Made by a program: the position numbers and the translations under genes. 64,000 nucleotides of DNA from Saposhnikovia divaricata (taxonomy: Eukaryota; Streptophyta; Magnoliopsida; Apiales; Apiaceae), in NCBI GenBank assembly GCA_036435485.1, contig JAZHRN010000137.1:3162001-3226000 (forward strand). Reading direction: 5' to 3'. This document shows, one piece after another, positions 36,843 to 50,869 of this stretch (position 1 is the stretch's first letter; each line of letters begins with the position of its first letter). The notes under the pieces were generated by a model. It was not told where the DNA came from. It did not search any database and was given only the letters and a program-made list of their open reading frames with translations.

Positions 36843-39039
36843 TTTTGTTGAATTTCAATAACCCATAGGAACAAAATATGTAAAAATATCCACAAAATGA
36901 TCCGACTTGATTTTTAACAATATCCCGTGTACTAACCCCTTTGAGAATTTTCCGAAAACCGAGTTTCGATCATATCAGCTCCGATTCCGGTCCGAATTGC
37001 GTCAAATAAAATTTCGTTGAATTCCAATAACCCATAGGAACAAAATATGTAAAAATATCCACAAAATGGTCCGACTAGATTTTTAACAATATCCCGTGTA
37101 CTAACCCCTTTGAGAATTTTCCGAAAACCGAGTTTCGATCATATCAGCTCCGATTCCGGTCCGAATTGCGTCAAATAAAATTTCGTTGAATTCCAATAAC
37201 CCACAGGAACAAAATATGTAAAAATATCCACAAAATGGTCCGACTCAATTTTTAACAATTTCCCGTGTACTAACCCCTTTGAGGATTATCCAAAAACCGA
37301 GTTTTGACTAAATCAGCTTCGATTCAGTTCCGAATTGCGTCAAATACAATATCGTTGAATTCCAATAACCCATAGGAACAAAATATTTAAAAATATCCCT
37401 AAAATGGTCCGACTCGATTTTTAACAATATCCCGTGTACTAACAACTTTGAGAATTTTCCGAAAACCGAGTTTCGATCATATCAGCTCCGATTCCGGTCC
37501 GACCCGCGTCAAATAAAATTTCGTTGAATTCCAATAACCCATAGGAACAAAATATGTAAAAATATCCACAAAATGGTCCGACTTGATTTTTAACAATATC
37601 CCGTGTACTAACCCCTTTGAGAATTTTCCGAAAACCGAGTTTCGATCATATCAGCTCCGATTCCGGTCCGAATTGCGTCAAATAAAATTTCGTTGAATTC
37701 CAACAACCCATAGGAACAAAATATGTAAAAATATCCACAAAATGGTCCGACTAGATTTTTAACAATATCCCGTGTACTAACCCCTTTGAGAATTTTCCGA
37801 AAACCGAGTTTCGATCATATCAGCTCCGATTCCGGTCCGAATTGCGTCAAATAAAATTTCGTTGAATTCCAATAACCCACAGGAACAAAATATGTAAAAA
37901 TATCCACAAAATGGTCCGACTCAATTTTTAACAATTTCCCGTGTACTAACCCCTTTGAGGATTATCCAAAAACCGAGTTTTGACTAAATCAGCTTCGATT
38001 CAGTTCCGAATTGCGTCAAATACAATATCGTTGAATTCCAATAACCCATAGGAACAAAATATTTAAAAATATCCCTAAAATGGTCCGACTCGATTTTTAA
38101 CAATATCCCGTGTACTAACAACTTTGAGAATTTTCCGAAAACCGAGTTTCGATCATATCAGCTCCGATTCCGGTCCGACCCGCGTCAAATAAAATTTCGT
38201 TGAATTCCAATAACCCATAGGAACAAAATATGTAAAAATATCCACAAAATGGTCCGACTTGATTTTTAACAATATCCCGTGTACTAACCCCTTTGAGAAT
38301 TTTCCGAAAACTGAGTTTCGATCATATCAGCTCCGATTCCGGTCCGAATTGCGTCAAATAAAATTTCGTTGAATTCCAACAACCCATAGGAACAAAATAT
38401 GTAAAAATATCCACAAAATGGTCCGACTAGATTTTTAACAATATCCCGTGTACTAACCCCTTTGAGAATTTTCCGAAAACCGAGTTTCGATCATATCAGC
38501 TCCGATTCCGGTCCGAATTGCGTCAAATAAAATTTCGTTGGATTCCAATAACCCATAGGAACAAAATATGTAAAAATATCCACAAAATGGTCCGACTTGA
38601 TTTTTAACAATATCCCGTGTACTAACCCCTTTGAGAATTTTCCGAAAACCGAGTTTCGATCATATCAGCTCCGATTCCGGTCCGAATTGCGTCAAATAAA
38701 ATTTCGTTGAATTCCAATAACCCACAGGAACAAAATATGTAAAAATATCCACAAAATGGTCCGACTCAATTTTTAACAATTTCCCGTGTACTAACCCCTT
38801 TGAGAATTTTCCGAAAACCGAGTTTTGACTATATCAGCTCCGATTCAGTTTCGAATTGCGTCAAATACAATATCGTTGAATTCCAATAACCCATAGGAAC
38901 AAAATATGTAAAAATATCCCTAAAATGGTCCGACTCGGTTTTTAACAATATCCCGTGTACTAACAACTTTGAGGATTATCCGAAAACCGAGTTTCGATCA
39001 TATCAGCTCCGATTCAGGTTCGACCCGCGTCAAATAAAA
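36843..39039 (+). repeat. Block T, copy 1 (13 monomers: 4+4+5)
   Basis: Two four-monomer submotifs of the S type (with 'gactagattt', 'aaatcagcttcg' and hybrid Y' at 37350-37518 and 38026-38194) are followed by five monomers: one with 'gaaaactgag', one with 'ttccaacaac' and 'gactagattt', one with 'ttggattcc', a chimeric X with 'gagaattttcc', and Y with 'gactcggttttt'. Its final junction reads 'cgttgaatttc'. A second copy lies 10985 bp (65 monomers) downstream. Confidence 0.84.
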
Positions 39040-39208
39040 TTTCGTTGAATTTCAATAACCCATAGGAACAAAATATGTAAAAATATCCCTAAAATGGTCA
39101 GACTCGATTTTTAACAATATCCCGTGTACTAACAACTTTGAGGATTATCCGAAAACCGAGTTTCGATCATATCAGCTCCGATTCAGGTTCGACCCGCGTC
39201 AAACAAAA
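39040..39208 (+). repeat. Solitary Y monomer directly after another Y
   Basis: This Y ('ccctaaaatggtcagactcg', 'caaacaaaatt') follows the Y that ends block T1, breaking the X-Y-L rule. Its labels match the Y at 30421-30589 and 32280-32448, each of which precedes the same 'cccctgtac' 4-mer that follows here. It is best read as the scar of a crossover at a Y/Y boundary joining T to S. Confidence 0.88.
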
Positions 39209-42200
39209 TTTTGTTGAATTTCAATAACCCATAGGAACAAAATATGTAAAAATATCCACAAAATGGTCCGACTTGATTTTTAACAATATCCCCTGTACTA
39301 ACCCCTTTGAGAATTTTTCGAAAACCGAGTTTCGATCATATCAGCTCCGATTCCGGTCCGAATTGCGTCAAATAAAATTTCGTTGAATTCCAATAACCCA
39401 TAGGAACAAAATATGTAAAAATATCCACAAAATGGTCCGACTTGATTTTTAACAATATCCCGTGTACTAACCCCTTTGAGAATTTTCCGAAAACCGAGTT
39501 TCGATCATATCAGCTCCGATTCCGGTCCGAATTGCGTCAAATAAAATTTCGTTGAATTCCAATAACCCACAGGAACAAAATATGTAAAAATATCCACAAA
39601 ATGGTCCGACTTGATTTTTAACAATATCCCGTGTACTAACCCCTTTGAGGATTATCCAAAAACCGAGTTTTGACAATATCAGCTCCGATTCAGTTCCGAA
39701 TTGCGTCAAATACAATATCGTTGAATTCCAATAACCCACTGGAACAAAATATGTAAAAATATCCCTAAAATGGTCCGACTCGATTTTTAACAATATCCCG
39801 TGTACTAACAACTTTGAGGATTATCCGAAAACCGAGTTTCGATCATATCAGCTCCGATTCAGGTTCGACCCGCGTCAAATAAAATTTTGTTGAATTTCAA
39901 TAACCCATAGGAACAAAATATGTAAAAATATCCACAAAATGGTTCGACTTGATTTTTAACAATATCCCGTGTACTAACCCCTTTGAGAATTTTCCGAAAA
40001 CCGAGTTTCGATCATATCAGCTCCGATTCCGGTCCGAATTGCGTCAAATAAAATTTCGTTGGATTCCAATAACCCATAGGAACAAAATATGTAAAAATAT
40101 CCACAAAATGGTCCGACTTGATTTTTAACAATATCCCGTGTACTAACCCCTTTGAGAATTTTCCGAAAACCGAGTTTCGATCATATCAGCTCCGATTCCG
40201 GTCCGACCCGCGTCAAATTAAATTTCGTTGAATTCCAATAACCCATAGGAACAAAATATGTAAAAATATCCACAAAATGGTCCGACTTGATTTTTAACAA
40301 TATCCCGTGTACTAACCCCTTTGAGAATTTTCCGAAAACCGAGTTTCGATCATATCATCTCCGATTCCGGTCCGAATTGCGTCAAATAAAATTTCGTTGA
40401 ATTCCTATAACCCATAGGAACAAAATATGTAAAAATATCCACAAAATGGTCCGACTCAATTTTTAACAATTTCCCGTGTACTAACCCCTTTGAGGATTAT
40501 CCAAAAACCGAGTTTTGACTAAATCAGCTTCGATTCAGTTCCGAATTGCGTCAAATACAATATCGTTGAATTCCAATAACCCATAGGAACAAAATATTTA
40601 AAAATATCCCTAAAATGGTCCGACTCGATTTTTAACAATATCCCGTGTACTAACAACTTTGAGGATTATCCGAAAACCGAGTTTCGATCATATCAGCTCC
40701 GATTCAGGTTCGACCCGCGTCAAATAAATTTTTGTTGAATTTCAATAACCCATAGGAACAAAATATGTAAAAATATCCACAAAATGATCCGACTTGATTT
40801 TTAACAATATCCCGTGTACTAACCCCTTTGAGAATTTTCCGAAAACCGAGTTTCGATCATATCAGCTCCGATTCCGGTCCGAATTGCGTCAAATAAAATT
40901 TCGTTGAATTCCAATAACCCATAGGAACAAAATATGTAAAAATATCCACAAAATGGTCCGACTAGATTTTTAACAATATCCCGTGTACTAACCCCTTTGA
41001 GAATTTTCCGAAAACCGAGTTTCGATCATATCAGCTCCGATTCTGGTCCGAATTGCGTCAAATAAAATTTCGTTGAATTCCAATAACCCACAGGAACAAA
41101 ATATGTAAAAATATCCACAAAATGGTCCGACTCAATTTTTAACAATTTCCCGTGTACTAACCCCTTTGAGGATTATCCAAAAACCGAGTTTTGACTAAAT
41201 CAGCTTCGATTCAGTTCCGAATTGCGTCAAATACAATATCGTTGAATTCCAATAACCCATAGGAACAAAATATTTAAAAATATCCCTTAAATGGTCCGAC
41301 TCGATTTTTAACAATATCCCGTGTACTAACAACTTTGAGAATTTTCCGAAAACCGAGTTTCGATCATATCAGCTCCGATTCCGGTCCGACCCGCGTCAAA
41401 TAAAATTTCGTTGAATTCCAATAACCCATAGGAACAAAATATGTAAAAATATCCACAAAATGGTCCGACTTGATTTTTAACAATATCCCGTGTACTAACC
41501 CCTTTGAGAATTTTCCGAAAACCGAGTTTCGATCATATCAGCTCCGATTCCGGTCCGAATTGCGTCAAATAAAATTTCGTTGAATTCCAACAACCCATAG
41601 GAACAAAATATGTAAAAATATCCACAAAATGGTCCGACTAGATTTTTAACAATATCCCGTGTACTAACCCCTTTGAGAATTTTCCGAAAACCGAGTTTCG
41701 ATCATATCAGCTCCGATTCCGGTCCGAATTGCGTCAAATAAAATTTCGTTGAATTCCAATAACCCACAGGAACAAAATATGTAAAAATATCCACAAAATG
41801 GTCCGACTCAATTTTTAACAATTTCCCGTGTACTAACCCCTTTGAGGATTATCCAAAAACCGAGTTTTGACTAAATCAGCTTCGATTCAGTTCCGAATAG
41901 CGTCAAATACAATATCGTTGAATTCCAATAACCCATAGGAACAAAATATTTAAAAATATCCCTAAAATGGTCCGACTCGATTTTTAACAATATCCCGTGT
42001 ACTAACAACTTTGAGAATTTTCCGAAAACCGAGTTTCGATCATATCAGCTCCGATTCCGGTCCGACCCGCGTCAAATAAAATTTCGTTGAATTCCAATAA
42101 CCCATAGGAACAAAATATGTAAAAATATCCACAAAATGGTCCGACTTGATTTTTAACAATATCCCGTGTACTAACCCCTTTGAGAATTTTCCGAAAACCG

Positions 42201-43602
42201 AGTTTCGATCATATCAGCTCCGATTCCGGTCCGAATTGCGTCAAATAAAATTTCGTTGAATTCCAATAACCCATAGGAACAAAATATGTAAAAATATCCA
42301 CAAAATGGTCCGACTTGATTTTTAACAATATCCCGTGTACTAACCCCTTTGAGAATTTTCCGAAAACCGAGTTTCGATCATATCAGCTCCGATTCCGGTC
42401 CGAATTGCGTCAAATAAAATTTCGTTGAATTCCAATAACCCACAGGAACAAAATATGTAAAAATATCCACAAAATGGTCCGACTTGATTTTTAACAATAT
42501 CCCGTGTACTAACCCCTTTGAGGATTATCCAAAAACCGAGTTTTGACAATATCAGCTCCGATTCAGTTCCGAATTGCGTCAAATACAATATCGTTGAATT
42601 CCAATAACCCACAGGAACAAAATATGTAAAAATATCCCTAAAATGGTCCGACTCGATTTTTAACAATATCCCGTGTACTAACAACTTTGAGGATTATCCG
42701 AAAACCGAGTTTCGATCATATCAGCTCCGATTCAGGTTCGACCCGCGTCAAATAAAATTTTGTTGAATTTCAATAACCCATAGGAACAAAATATGTAAAA
42801 ATATCCACAAAATGGTTCGACTTGATTTTTAACAATATCCCGTGTACTAACCCCTTTGAGAATTTTCCGAAAACCGAGTTTCGATCATATCAGCTCCGAT
42901 TCCGGTCCGAATTGCGTCAAATAAAATTTCGTTGGATTCCAATAACCCATAGGAACAAAATATGTAAAAATATCCACAAAATGGTCCGACTTGATTTTTA
43001 ACAATATCCCGTGTACTAACCCCTTTGAGAATTTTCCGAAAACCGAGTTTCGATCATATCAGCTCCGATTCCGGTCCGACCCGCGTCAAATTAAATTTCG
43101 TTGAATTCCAATAACCCATAGGAACAAAATATGTAAAAATATCCACAAAATGGTCCGACTTGATTTTTAACAATATCCCGTGTACTAACCCCTTTGAGAA
43201 TTTTCCGAAAACCGAGTTTCGATCATATCATCTCCGATTCCGGTCCGAATTGCGTCAAATAAAATTTCGTTGAATTCCTATAACCCATAGGAACAAAATA
43301 TGTAAAAATATCCACAAAATGGTCCGACTCAATTTTTAACAATTTCCCGTGTACTAACCCCTTTGAGGATTATCCAAAAACCGAGTTTTGACTAAATCAG
43401 CTTCGATTCAGTTCCGAATTGCGTCAAATACAATATCGTTGAATTCCAATAACCCATAGGAACAAAATATTTAAAAATATCCCTAAAATGGTCCGACTCG
43501 ATTTTTAACAATATCCCGTGTACTAACAACTTTGAGGATTATCCGAAAACCGAGTTTCGATCATATCAGCTCCGATTCAGGTTCGACCCGCGTCAAATAA
43601 AT
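39209..43602 (+). repeat. Super-unit S, copy 2
   Basis: Units of 4, 5, 12 and 5 start at 39209, 39885, 40730 and 42758, exactly 6760 bp (40 monomers) after copy 1. Labels agree, including 'cccctgtac', 'cccactgg', 'ttggattcc', 'catcatctcc' and 'cgaatagcgtc' (near 41895). A private 'gattctgg' occurs near 41041. Copy 1 has 'aaaatcgag' near 33916, which this copy lacks. Confidence 0.86.
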
Positions 43603-46600
43603 TTTTGTTGAATTTCAATAACCCATAGGAACAAAATATGTAAAAATATCCACAAAATGATCCGACTTGATTTTTAACAATATCCCGTGTACTAACCCCT
43701 TTGAGAATTTTCCGAAAACCGAGTTTCGATCATATCAGCTCCGATTCCGGTCCGAATTGCGTCAAATAAAATTTCGTTGAATTCCAATAACCCATAGGAA
43801 CAAAATATGTAAAAATATCCACAAAATGGTCCGACTTGATTTTTAACAATATCCCGTGTACTAACCCCTTTGAGAATTTTCCGAAAACCGAGTTTCGATC
43901 ATATCAGCTCCGATTCCGGTCCGAATTGCGTCAAATAAAATTTCGTTGAATTCCAATAACCCACAGGAACAAAATATGTAAAAATATCCACAAAATGGTC
44001 CGACTTGATTTTTAACAATATCCCGTGTACTAACCCCTTTGAGGATTATCCAAAAACCGAGTTTTGACAATATCAGCTCCGATTCAGTTCCGAATTGCGT
44101 CAAATACAATATCGTTGAATTCCAATAACCCACTGGAACAAAATATGTAAAAATATCCCTAAAATGGTCCGACTCGATTTTTAACAATATCCCGTGTACT
44201 AACAACTTTGAGGATTATCCGAAAACCGAGTTTCGATCATATCAGCTCCGATTCAGGTTCGACCCGCGTCAAATAAAATTTTGTTGAATTTCAATAACCC
44301 ATAGGAACAAAATATGTAAAAATATCCACAAAATGGTCCGACTTGATTTTTAACAATATCCCGTGTACTAACCCCTTTGAGAATTTTCCGAAAACCGAGT
44401 TTCGATCATATCAGCTCCGATTCCGGTCCGAATTGCGTCAAATAAAATTTCGTTGGATTCCAATAACCCATAGGAACAAAATATGTAAAAATATCCACAA
44501 AATGGTTCGACTTGATTTTTAACAATATCCCGTGTACTAACCCCTTTGAGAATTTTCCGAAAACCGAGTTTCGATCATATCAGCTCCGATTCCGGTCCGA
44601 CCCGCGTCAAATTAAATTTCGTTGAATTCCAATAACCCATAGGAACAAAATATGTAAAAATATCCACAAAATGGTCCGACTTGATTTTTAACAATATCCC
44701 GTGTACTAACCCCTTTGAGAATTTTCCGAAAACCGAGTTTCGATCATATCATCTCCGATTCCGGTCCGAATTGCGTCAAATAAAATTTCGTTGAATTCCT
44801 ATAACCCATAGGAACAAAATATGTAAAAATATCCACAAAATGGTCCGACTCAATTTTTAACAATTTCCCGTGTACTAACCCCTTTGAGGATTATCCAAAA
44901 ACCGAGTTTTGACTAAATCAGCTTCGATTCAGTTCCGAATTGCGTCAAATACAATATCGTTGAATTCCAATAACCCATAGGAACAAAATATTTAAAAATA
45001 TCCCTAAAATGGTCCGACTCGATTTTTAACAATATCCCGTGTACTAACAACTTTGAGGATTATCCGAAAACCGAGTTTCGATCATATCAGCTCCGATTCA
45101 GGTTCGACCCGCGTCAAATAAATTTTTGTTGAATTTCAATAACCCATAGGAACAAAATATGTAAAAATATCCACAAAATGATCCGACTTGATTTTTAACA
45201 ATATCCCGTGTACTAACCCCTTTGAGAATTTTCCGAAAACCGAGTTTCGATCATATCAGCTCCGATTCCGGTCCGAATTGCGTCAAATAAAATTTCGTTG
45301 AATTCCAATAACCCATAGGAACAAAATATGTAAAAATATCCACAAAATGGTCCGACTAGATTTTTAACAATATCCCGTGTACTAACCCCTTTGAGAATTT
45401 TCCGAAAACCGAGTTTCGATCATATCAGCTCCGATTCCGGTCCGAATTGCGTCAAATAAAATTTCGTTGAATTCCAATAACCCACAGGAACAAAATATGT
45501 ATAAATATCCACAAAATGGTCCGACTCAATTTTTAACAATTTCCCGTGTACTAACCCCTTTGAGGATTATCCAAAAACCGAGTTTTGACTAAATCAGCTT
45601 CGATTCAGTTCCGAATTGCGTCAAATACAATATCGTTGAATTCCAATAACCCATAGGAACAAAATATTTAAAAATATCCCTTAAATGGTCCGACTCGATT
45701 TTTAACAATATCCCGTGTACTAACAACTTTGAGAATTTTCCGAAAACCGAGTTTCGATCATATCAGCTCCGATTCCGGTCCGACCCGCGTCAAATAAAAT
45801 TTCGTTGAATTCCAATAACCCATAGGAACAAAATATGTAAAAATATCCACAAAATGGTCCGACTTGATTTTTAACAATATCCCGTGTACTAACCCCTTTG
45901 AGAATTTTCCGAAAACCGAGTTTCGATCATATCAGCTCCGATTCCGGTCCGAATTGCGTCAAATAAAATTTCGTTGAATTCCAACAACCCATAGGAACAA
46001 AATATGTAAAAATATCCACAAAATGGTCCGACTAGATTTTTAACAATATCCCGTGTACTAACCCCTTTGAGAATTTTCCGAAAACCGAGTTTCGATCATA
46101 TCAGCTCCGATTCCGGTCCGAATTGCGTCAAATAAAATTTCGTTGAATTCCAATAACCCACAGGAACAAAATATGTAAAAATATCCACAAAATGGTCCGA
46201 CTCAATTTTTAACAATTTCCCGTGTACTAACCCCTTTGAGGATTATCCAAAAACCGAGTTTTGACTAAATCAGCTTCGATTCAGTTCCGAATAGCGTCAA
46301 ATACAATATCGTTGAATTCCAATAACCCATAGGAACAAAATATTTAAAAATATCCCTAAAATGGTCCGACTCGATTTTTAACAATATCCCGTGTACTAAC
46401 AACTTTGAGAATTTTCCGAAAACCGAGTTTCGATCATATCAGCTCCGATTCCGGTCCGACCCGCGTCAAATAAAATTTCGTTGAATTCCAATAACCCATA
46501 GGAACAAAATATGTAAAAATATCCACAAAATGGTCCGACTTGATTTTTAACAATATCCCGTGTACTAACCCCTTTGAGAATTTTCCGAAAACCGAGTTTC

Positions 46601-47827
46601 GATCATATCAGCTCCGATTCCGGTCCGAATTGCGTCAAATAAAATTTCGTTGAATTCCAATAACCCATAGGAACAAAATATGTAAAAATATCCACAAAAT
46701 GGTCCGACTTGATTTTTAACAATATCCCGTGTACTAACCCCTTTGAGGATTATCCAAAAACCGAGTTTTGACAATATCAGCTCCGATTCAGTTCCGAATT
46801 GCGTCAAATACAATATCGTTGAATTCCAATAACCCACAGGAACAAAATATGTAAAAATATCCCTAAAATGGTCCGACTCGATTTTTAACAATATCCCGTG
46901 TACTAACAACTTTGAGGATTATCCGAAAACCGAGTTTCGATCATATCAGCTCCGATTCAGGTTCGACCCGCGTCAAATAAAATTTTGTTGAATTTCAATA
47001 ACCCATAGGAACAAAATATGTAAAAATATCCACAAAATGGTTCGACTTGATTTTTAACAATATCCCGTGTACTAACCCCTTTGAGAATTTTCCGAAAACT
47101 GAGTTTCGATCATATCAGCTCCGATTCCGGTCCGAATTGCGTCAAATAAAATTTCGTTGGATTCCAATAACCCATAGGAACAAAATATGTAAAAATATCC
47201 ACAAAATGGTCCGACTTGATTTTTAACAATATCCCGTGTACTAACCCCTTTGAGAATTTTCCGAAAACCGAGTTTCGATCATATCAGCTCCGATTCCGGT
47301 CCGACCCGCGTCAAATTAAATTTCGTTGAATTCCAATAACCCATAGGAACAAAATATGTAAAAATATCCACAAAATGGTCCGACTTGATTTTTAACAATA
47401 TCCCGTGTACTAACCCCTTTGAGAATTTTCCGAAAACCGAGTTTCGATCATATCATCTCCGATTCCGGTCCGAATTGCGTCAAATAAAATTTCGTTGAAT
47501 TCCTATAACCCATAGGAACAAAATATGTAAAAATATCCACAAAATGGTCCGACTCAATTTTTAACAATTTCCCGTGTACTAACCCCTTTGAGGATTATCC
47601 AAAAACCGAGTTTTGACTAAATCAGCTTCGATTCATTTCCGAATTGCGTCAAATACAATATCGTTGAATTCCAATAACCCATAGGAACAAAATATTTAAA
47701 AATATCCCTAAAATGGTCCGACTCGATTTTTAACAATATCCCGTGTACTAACAACTTTGAGGATTATCCGAAAACCGAGTTTCGATCATATCAGCTCCGA
47801 TTCAGGTTCGACCCGCGTCAAATAAAT
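43603..47827 (+). repeat. Super-unit S, copy 3, one monomer short (25 monomers: 4+5+11+5)
   Basis: L starts are at 43603, 44279, 45124 and 46983, offset 26 monomers from copy 2 until one A monomer is lost in the 12-mer (the A next to the A/X chimera near 46565-46909). The first monomer reads 'aaatgatccg' rather than 'cccctgtac', so the left junction fused a 12-mer or T-type start to an S-type remainder. In this copy the A/X chimera region reads 'cccatagg' where the others read 'cccacagg'. Private changes include 'gtataaatatcc' near 45500, 'gaaaactgag' near 47095 and 'gattcatttccg' near 47631. Confidence 0.84.
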
Positions 47828-50024
47828 TTTTGTTGAATTTCAATAACCCATAGGAACAAAATATGTAAAAATATCCACAAAATGATCCGACTTGATTTTT
47901 AACAATATCCCGTGTACTAACCCCTTTGAGAATTTTCCGAAAACCGAGTTTCGATCATATCAGCTCCGATTCCGGTCCGAATTGCGTCAAATAAAATTTC
48001 GTTGAATTCCAATAACCCATAGGAACAAAATATGTAAAAATATCCACAAAATGGTCCGACTAGATTTTTAACAATATCCCGTGTACTAACCCCTTTGAGA
48101 ATTTTCCGAAAACCGAGTTTCGATCATATCAGCTCCGATTCCGGTCCGAATTGCGTCAAATAAAATTTCGTTGAATTCCAATAACCCACAGGAACAAAAT
48201 ATGTAAAAATATCCACAAAATGGTCCGACTCAATTTTTAACAATTTCCCGTGTACTAACCCCTTTGAGGATTATCCAAAAACCGAGTTTTGACTAAATCA
48301 GCTTCGATTCAGTTCCGAATTGCGTCAAATACAATATCGTTGAATTCCAATAACCCATAGGAACAAAATATTTAAAAATATCCCTAAAATGGTCCGACTC
48401 GATTTTTAACAATATCCCGTGTACTAACAACTTTGAGAATTTTCCGAAAACCGAGTTTCGATCATATCAGCTCCGATTCCGGTCCGACCCGCGTCAAATA
48501 AAATTTCGTTGAATTCCAATAACCCATAGGAACAAAATATGTAAAAATATCCACAAAATGGTCCGACTTGATTTTTAACAATATCCCGTGTACTAACCCC
48601 TTTGAGAATTTTCCGAAAACCGAGTTTCGATCATATCAGCTCCGATTCCGGTCCGAATTGCGTCAAATAAAATTTCGTTGAATTCCAACAACCCATAGGA
48701 ACAAAATATGTAAAAATATCCACAAAATGGTCCGACTAGATTTTTAACAATATCCCGTGTACTAACCCCTTTGAGAATTTTCCGAAAACCGAGTTTCGAT
48801 CATATCAGCTCCGATTCCGGTCCGAATTGCGTCAAATAAAATTTCGTTGAATTCCAATAACCCACAGGAACAAAATATGTAAAAATATCCACAAAATGGT
48901 CCGACTCAATTTTTAACAATTTCCCGTGTACTAACCCCTTTGAGGATTATCCAAAAACCGAGTTTTGACTAAATCAGCTTCGATTCAGTTCCGAATTGCG
49001 TCAAATACAATATCGTTGAATTCCAATAACCCATAGGAACAAAATATTTAAAAATATCCCTAAAATGGTCCGACTCGATTTTTAACAATATCCCGTGTAC
49101 TAACAACTTTGAGAATTTTCCGAAAACCGAGTTTCGATCATATCAGCTCCGATTCCGGTCCGACCCGCGTCAAATAAAATTTCGTTGAATTCCAATAACC
49201 CATAGGAACAAAATATGTAAAAATATCCACAAAATGGTCCGACTTGATTTTTAACAATATCCCGTGTACTAACCCCTTTGAGAATTTTCCGAAAACCGAG
49301 TTTCGATCATATCAGCTCCGATTCCGGTCCGAATTGCGTCAAATAAAATTTCGTTGAATTCCAACAACCCATAGGAACAAAATATGTAAAAATATCCACA
49401 AAATGGTCCGACTAGATTTTTAACAATATCCCGTGTACTAACCCCTTTGAGAATTTTCCGAAAACCGAGTTTCGATCATATCAGCTCCGATTCCGGTCCG
49501 AATTGCGTCAAATAAAATTTCGTTGGATTCCAATAACCCATAGGAACAAAATATGTAAAAATATCCACAAAATGGTCCGACTTGATTTTTAACAATATCC
49601 CGTGTACTAACCCCTTTGAGAATTTTCCGAAAACCGAGTTTCGATCATATCAGCTCCGATTCCGGTCCGAATTGCGTCAAATAAAATTTCGTTGAATTCC
49701 AATAACCCACAGGAACAAAATATGTAAAAATATCCACAAAATGGTCCGACTCAATTTTTAACAATTTCCCGTGTACTAACCCCTTTGAGAATTTTCCGAA
49801 AACCGAGTTTTGACTATATCAGCTCCGATTCAGTTTCGAATTGCGTCAAATACAATATCGTTGAATTCCAATAACCCATAGGAACAAAATATGTAAAAAT
49901 ATCCCTAAAATGGTCCGACTCGGTTTTTAACAATATCCCGTGTACTAACAACTTTGAGGATTATCCGAAAACCGAGTTTCGATCATATCAGCTCCGATTC
50001 AGGTTCGACCCGCGTCAAATAAAA
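47828..50024 (+). repeat. Block T, copy 2
   Basis: Thirteen monomers in the same order as 36843-39039, including two hybrid Y' monomers (48335-48503 and 49011-49179), the 'ttggattcc' monomer, the chimeric X near 49740-49850 and the 'gactcggttttt' Y. It also ends with a 'cgttgaatttc' leader at 50025, but zone IV sequence follows instead of a solitary Y. Confidence 0.84.
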
Positions 50025-50869
50025 TTTCGTTGAATTTCAATAACCCATAGGAACAAAATATGTAAAAATATCCACAAAATGGTCCGACTTGATTTTTAAC
50101 AATATCCCGTGTACTAACCCCTTTGAGAATTTTCCGAAAACCGAGTTTCGATCATATCAGCTCCGATTCCGGTCCGAATTGCGTCAAATAAAATTTCGTT
50201 GAATTCCAATAACCCATAGGAACAAAATATGTAAAAATATCCACAAAATGGTCCGACTTGATTTTTAACAATATCCCGTGTACTAACCCCTTTGAGAATT
50301 TTCCGAAAACCGAGTTTCGATCATATCAGCTCCGATTCCGGTCCGACCCGCGTCAAATTAAATTTCGTTGAATTCCAATAACCCATAGGAACAAAATATG
50401 TAAAAATATCCACAAAATGGTCCGACTTGATTTTTAACAATATCCCGTGTACTAACCCCTTTGAGAATTTTCCGAAAACCGAGTTTCGATCATATCAGCT
50501 CCGATTCTGGTCCGAATTGCGTCAAATAAAATTTCGTTGAATTCTAATAACCCATAGGAACAAAATATGTAAAAATATCCACAAAATGGTCTGACTCAAT
50601 TTTTAACAATTTCCCGTGTACTAACCCCTTTGAGGATTATCCAAAAACCGAGTTTTGACTATATCAGCTCCGATTCAGTTCCGAATTGCGTCAAATACAA
50701 TATCGTTGAATTCCAATAACCCATAGGAACAAAATATGTAAAAATATCCCTAAAATGGTCCGACTCGATTTTTAACAATATCCCGTGTACTAACAACTTT
50801 GAGGCTTATCCGAAAACCGAGTTTCGATCATATCAGCTCCGATTCAGGTTCGACCCGCGTCAAATAAAA
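50025..50869 (+). repeat. Zone IV first pentamer
   Basis: Five monomers: a half-converted leader; a plain A; an A after the 'caaattaaa' boundary, with 'gattctgg' at 50508; X beginning 'gaattctaataac' with 'ggtctgactc'; and Y with 'gaggcttatcc'. The last part, from about 50500, is the beginning of a tandem duplication with an offset of 3031 bp. Confidence 0.83.

Noticed and set aside
30848..46909. Seven minus-strand open frames of 114 codons, identical except for one Cys-to-Tyr change (30848, 32707, 35580, 39467, 42340, 43861, 46565)
   Set aside because: They lie wholly in satellite and repeat because the same HOR segment repeats. The monomer is 169 bp, one more than a multiple of three, so the frame rotates at each monomer and the product has no stable repeat unit or recognisable domain. 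They exist only where an A/X chimera removes stops.
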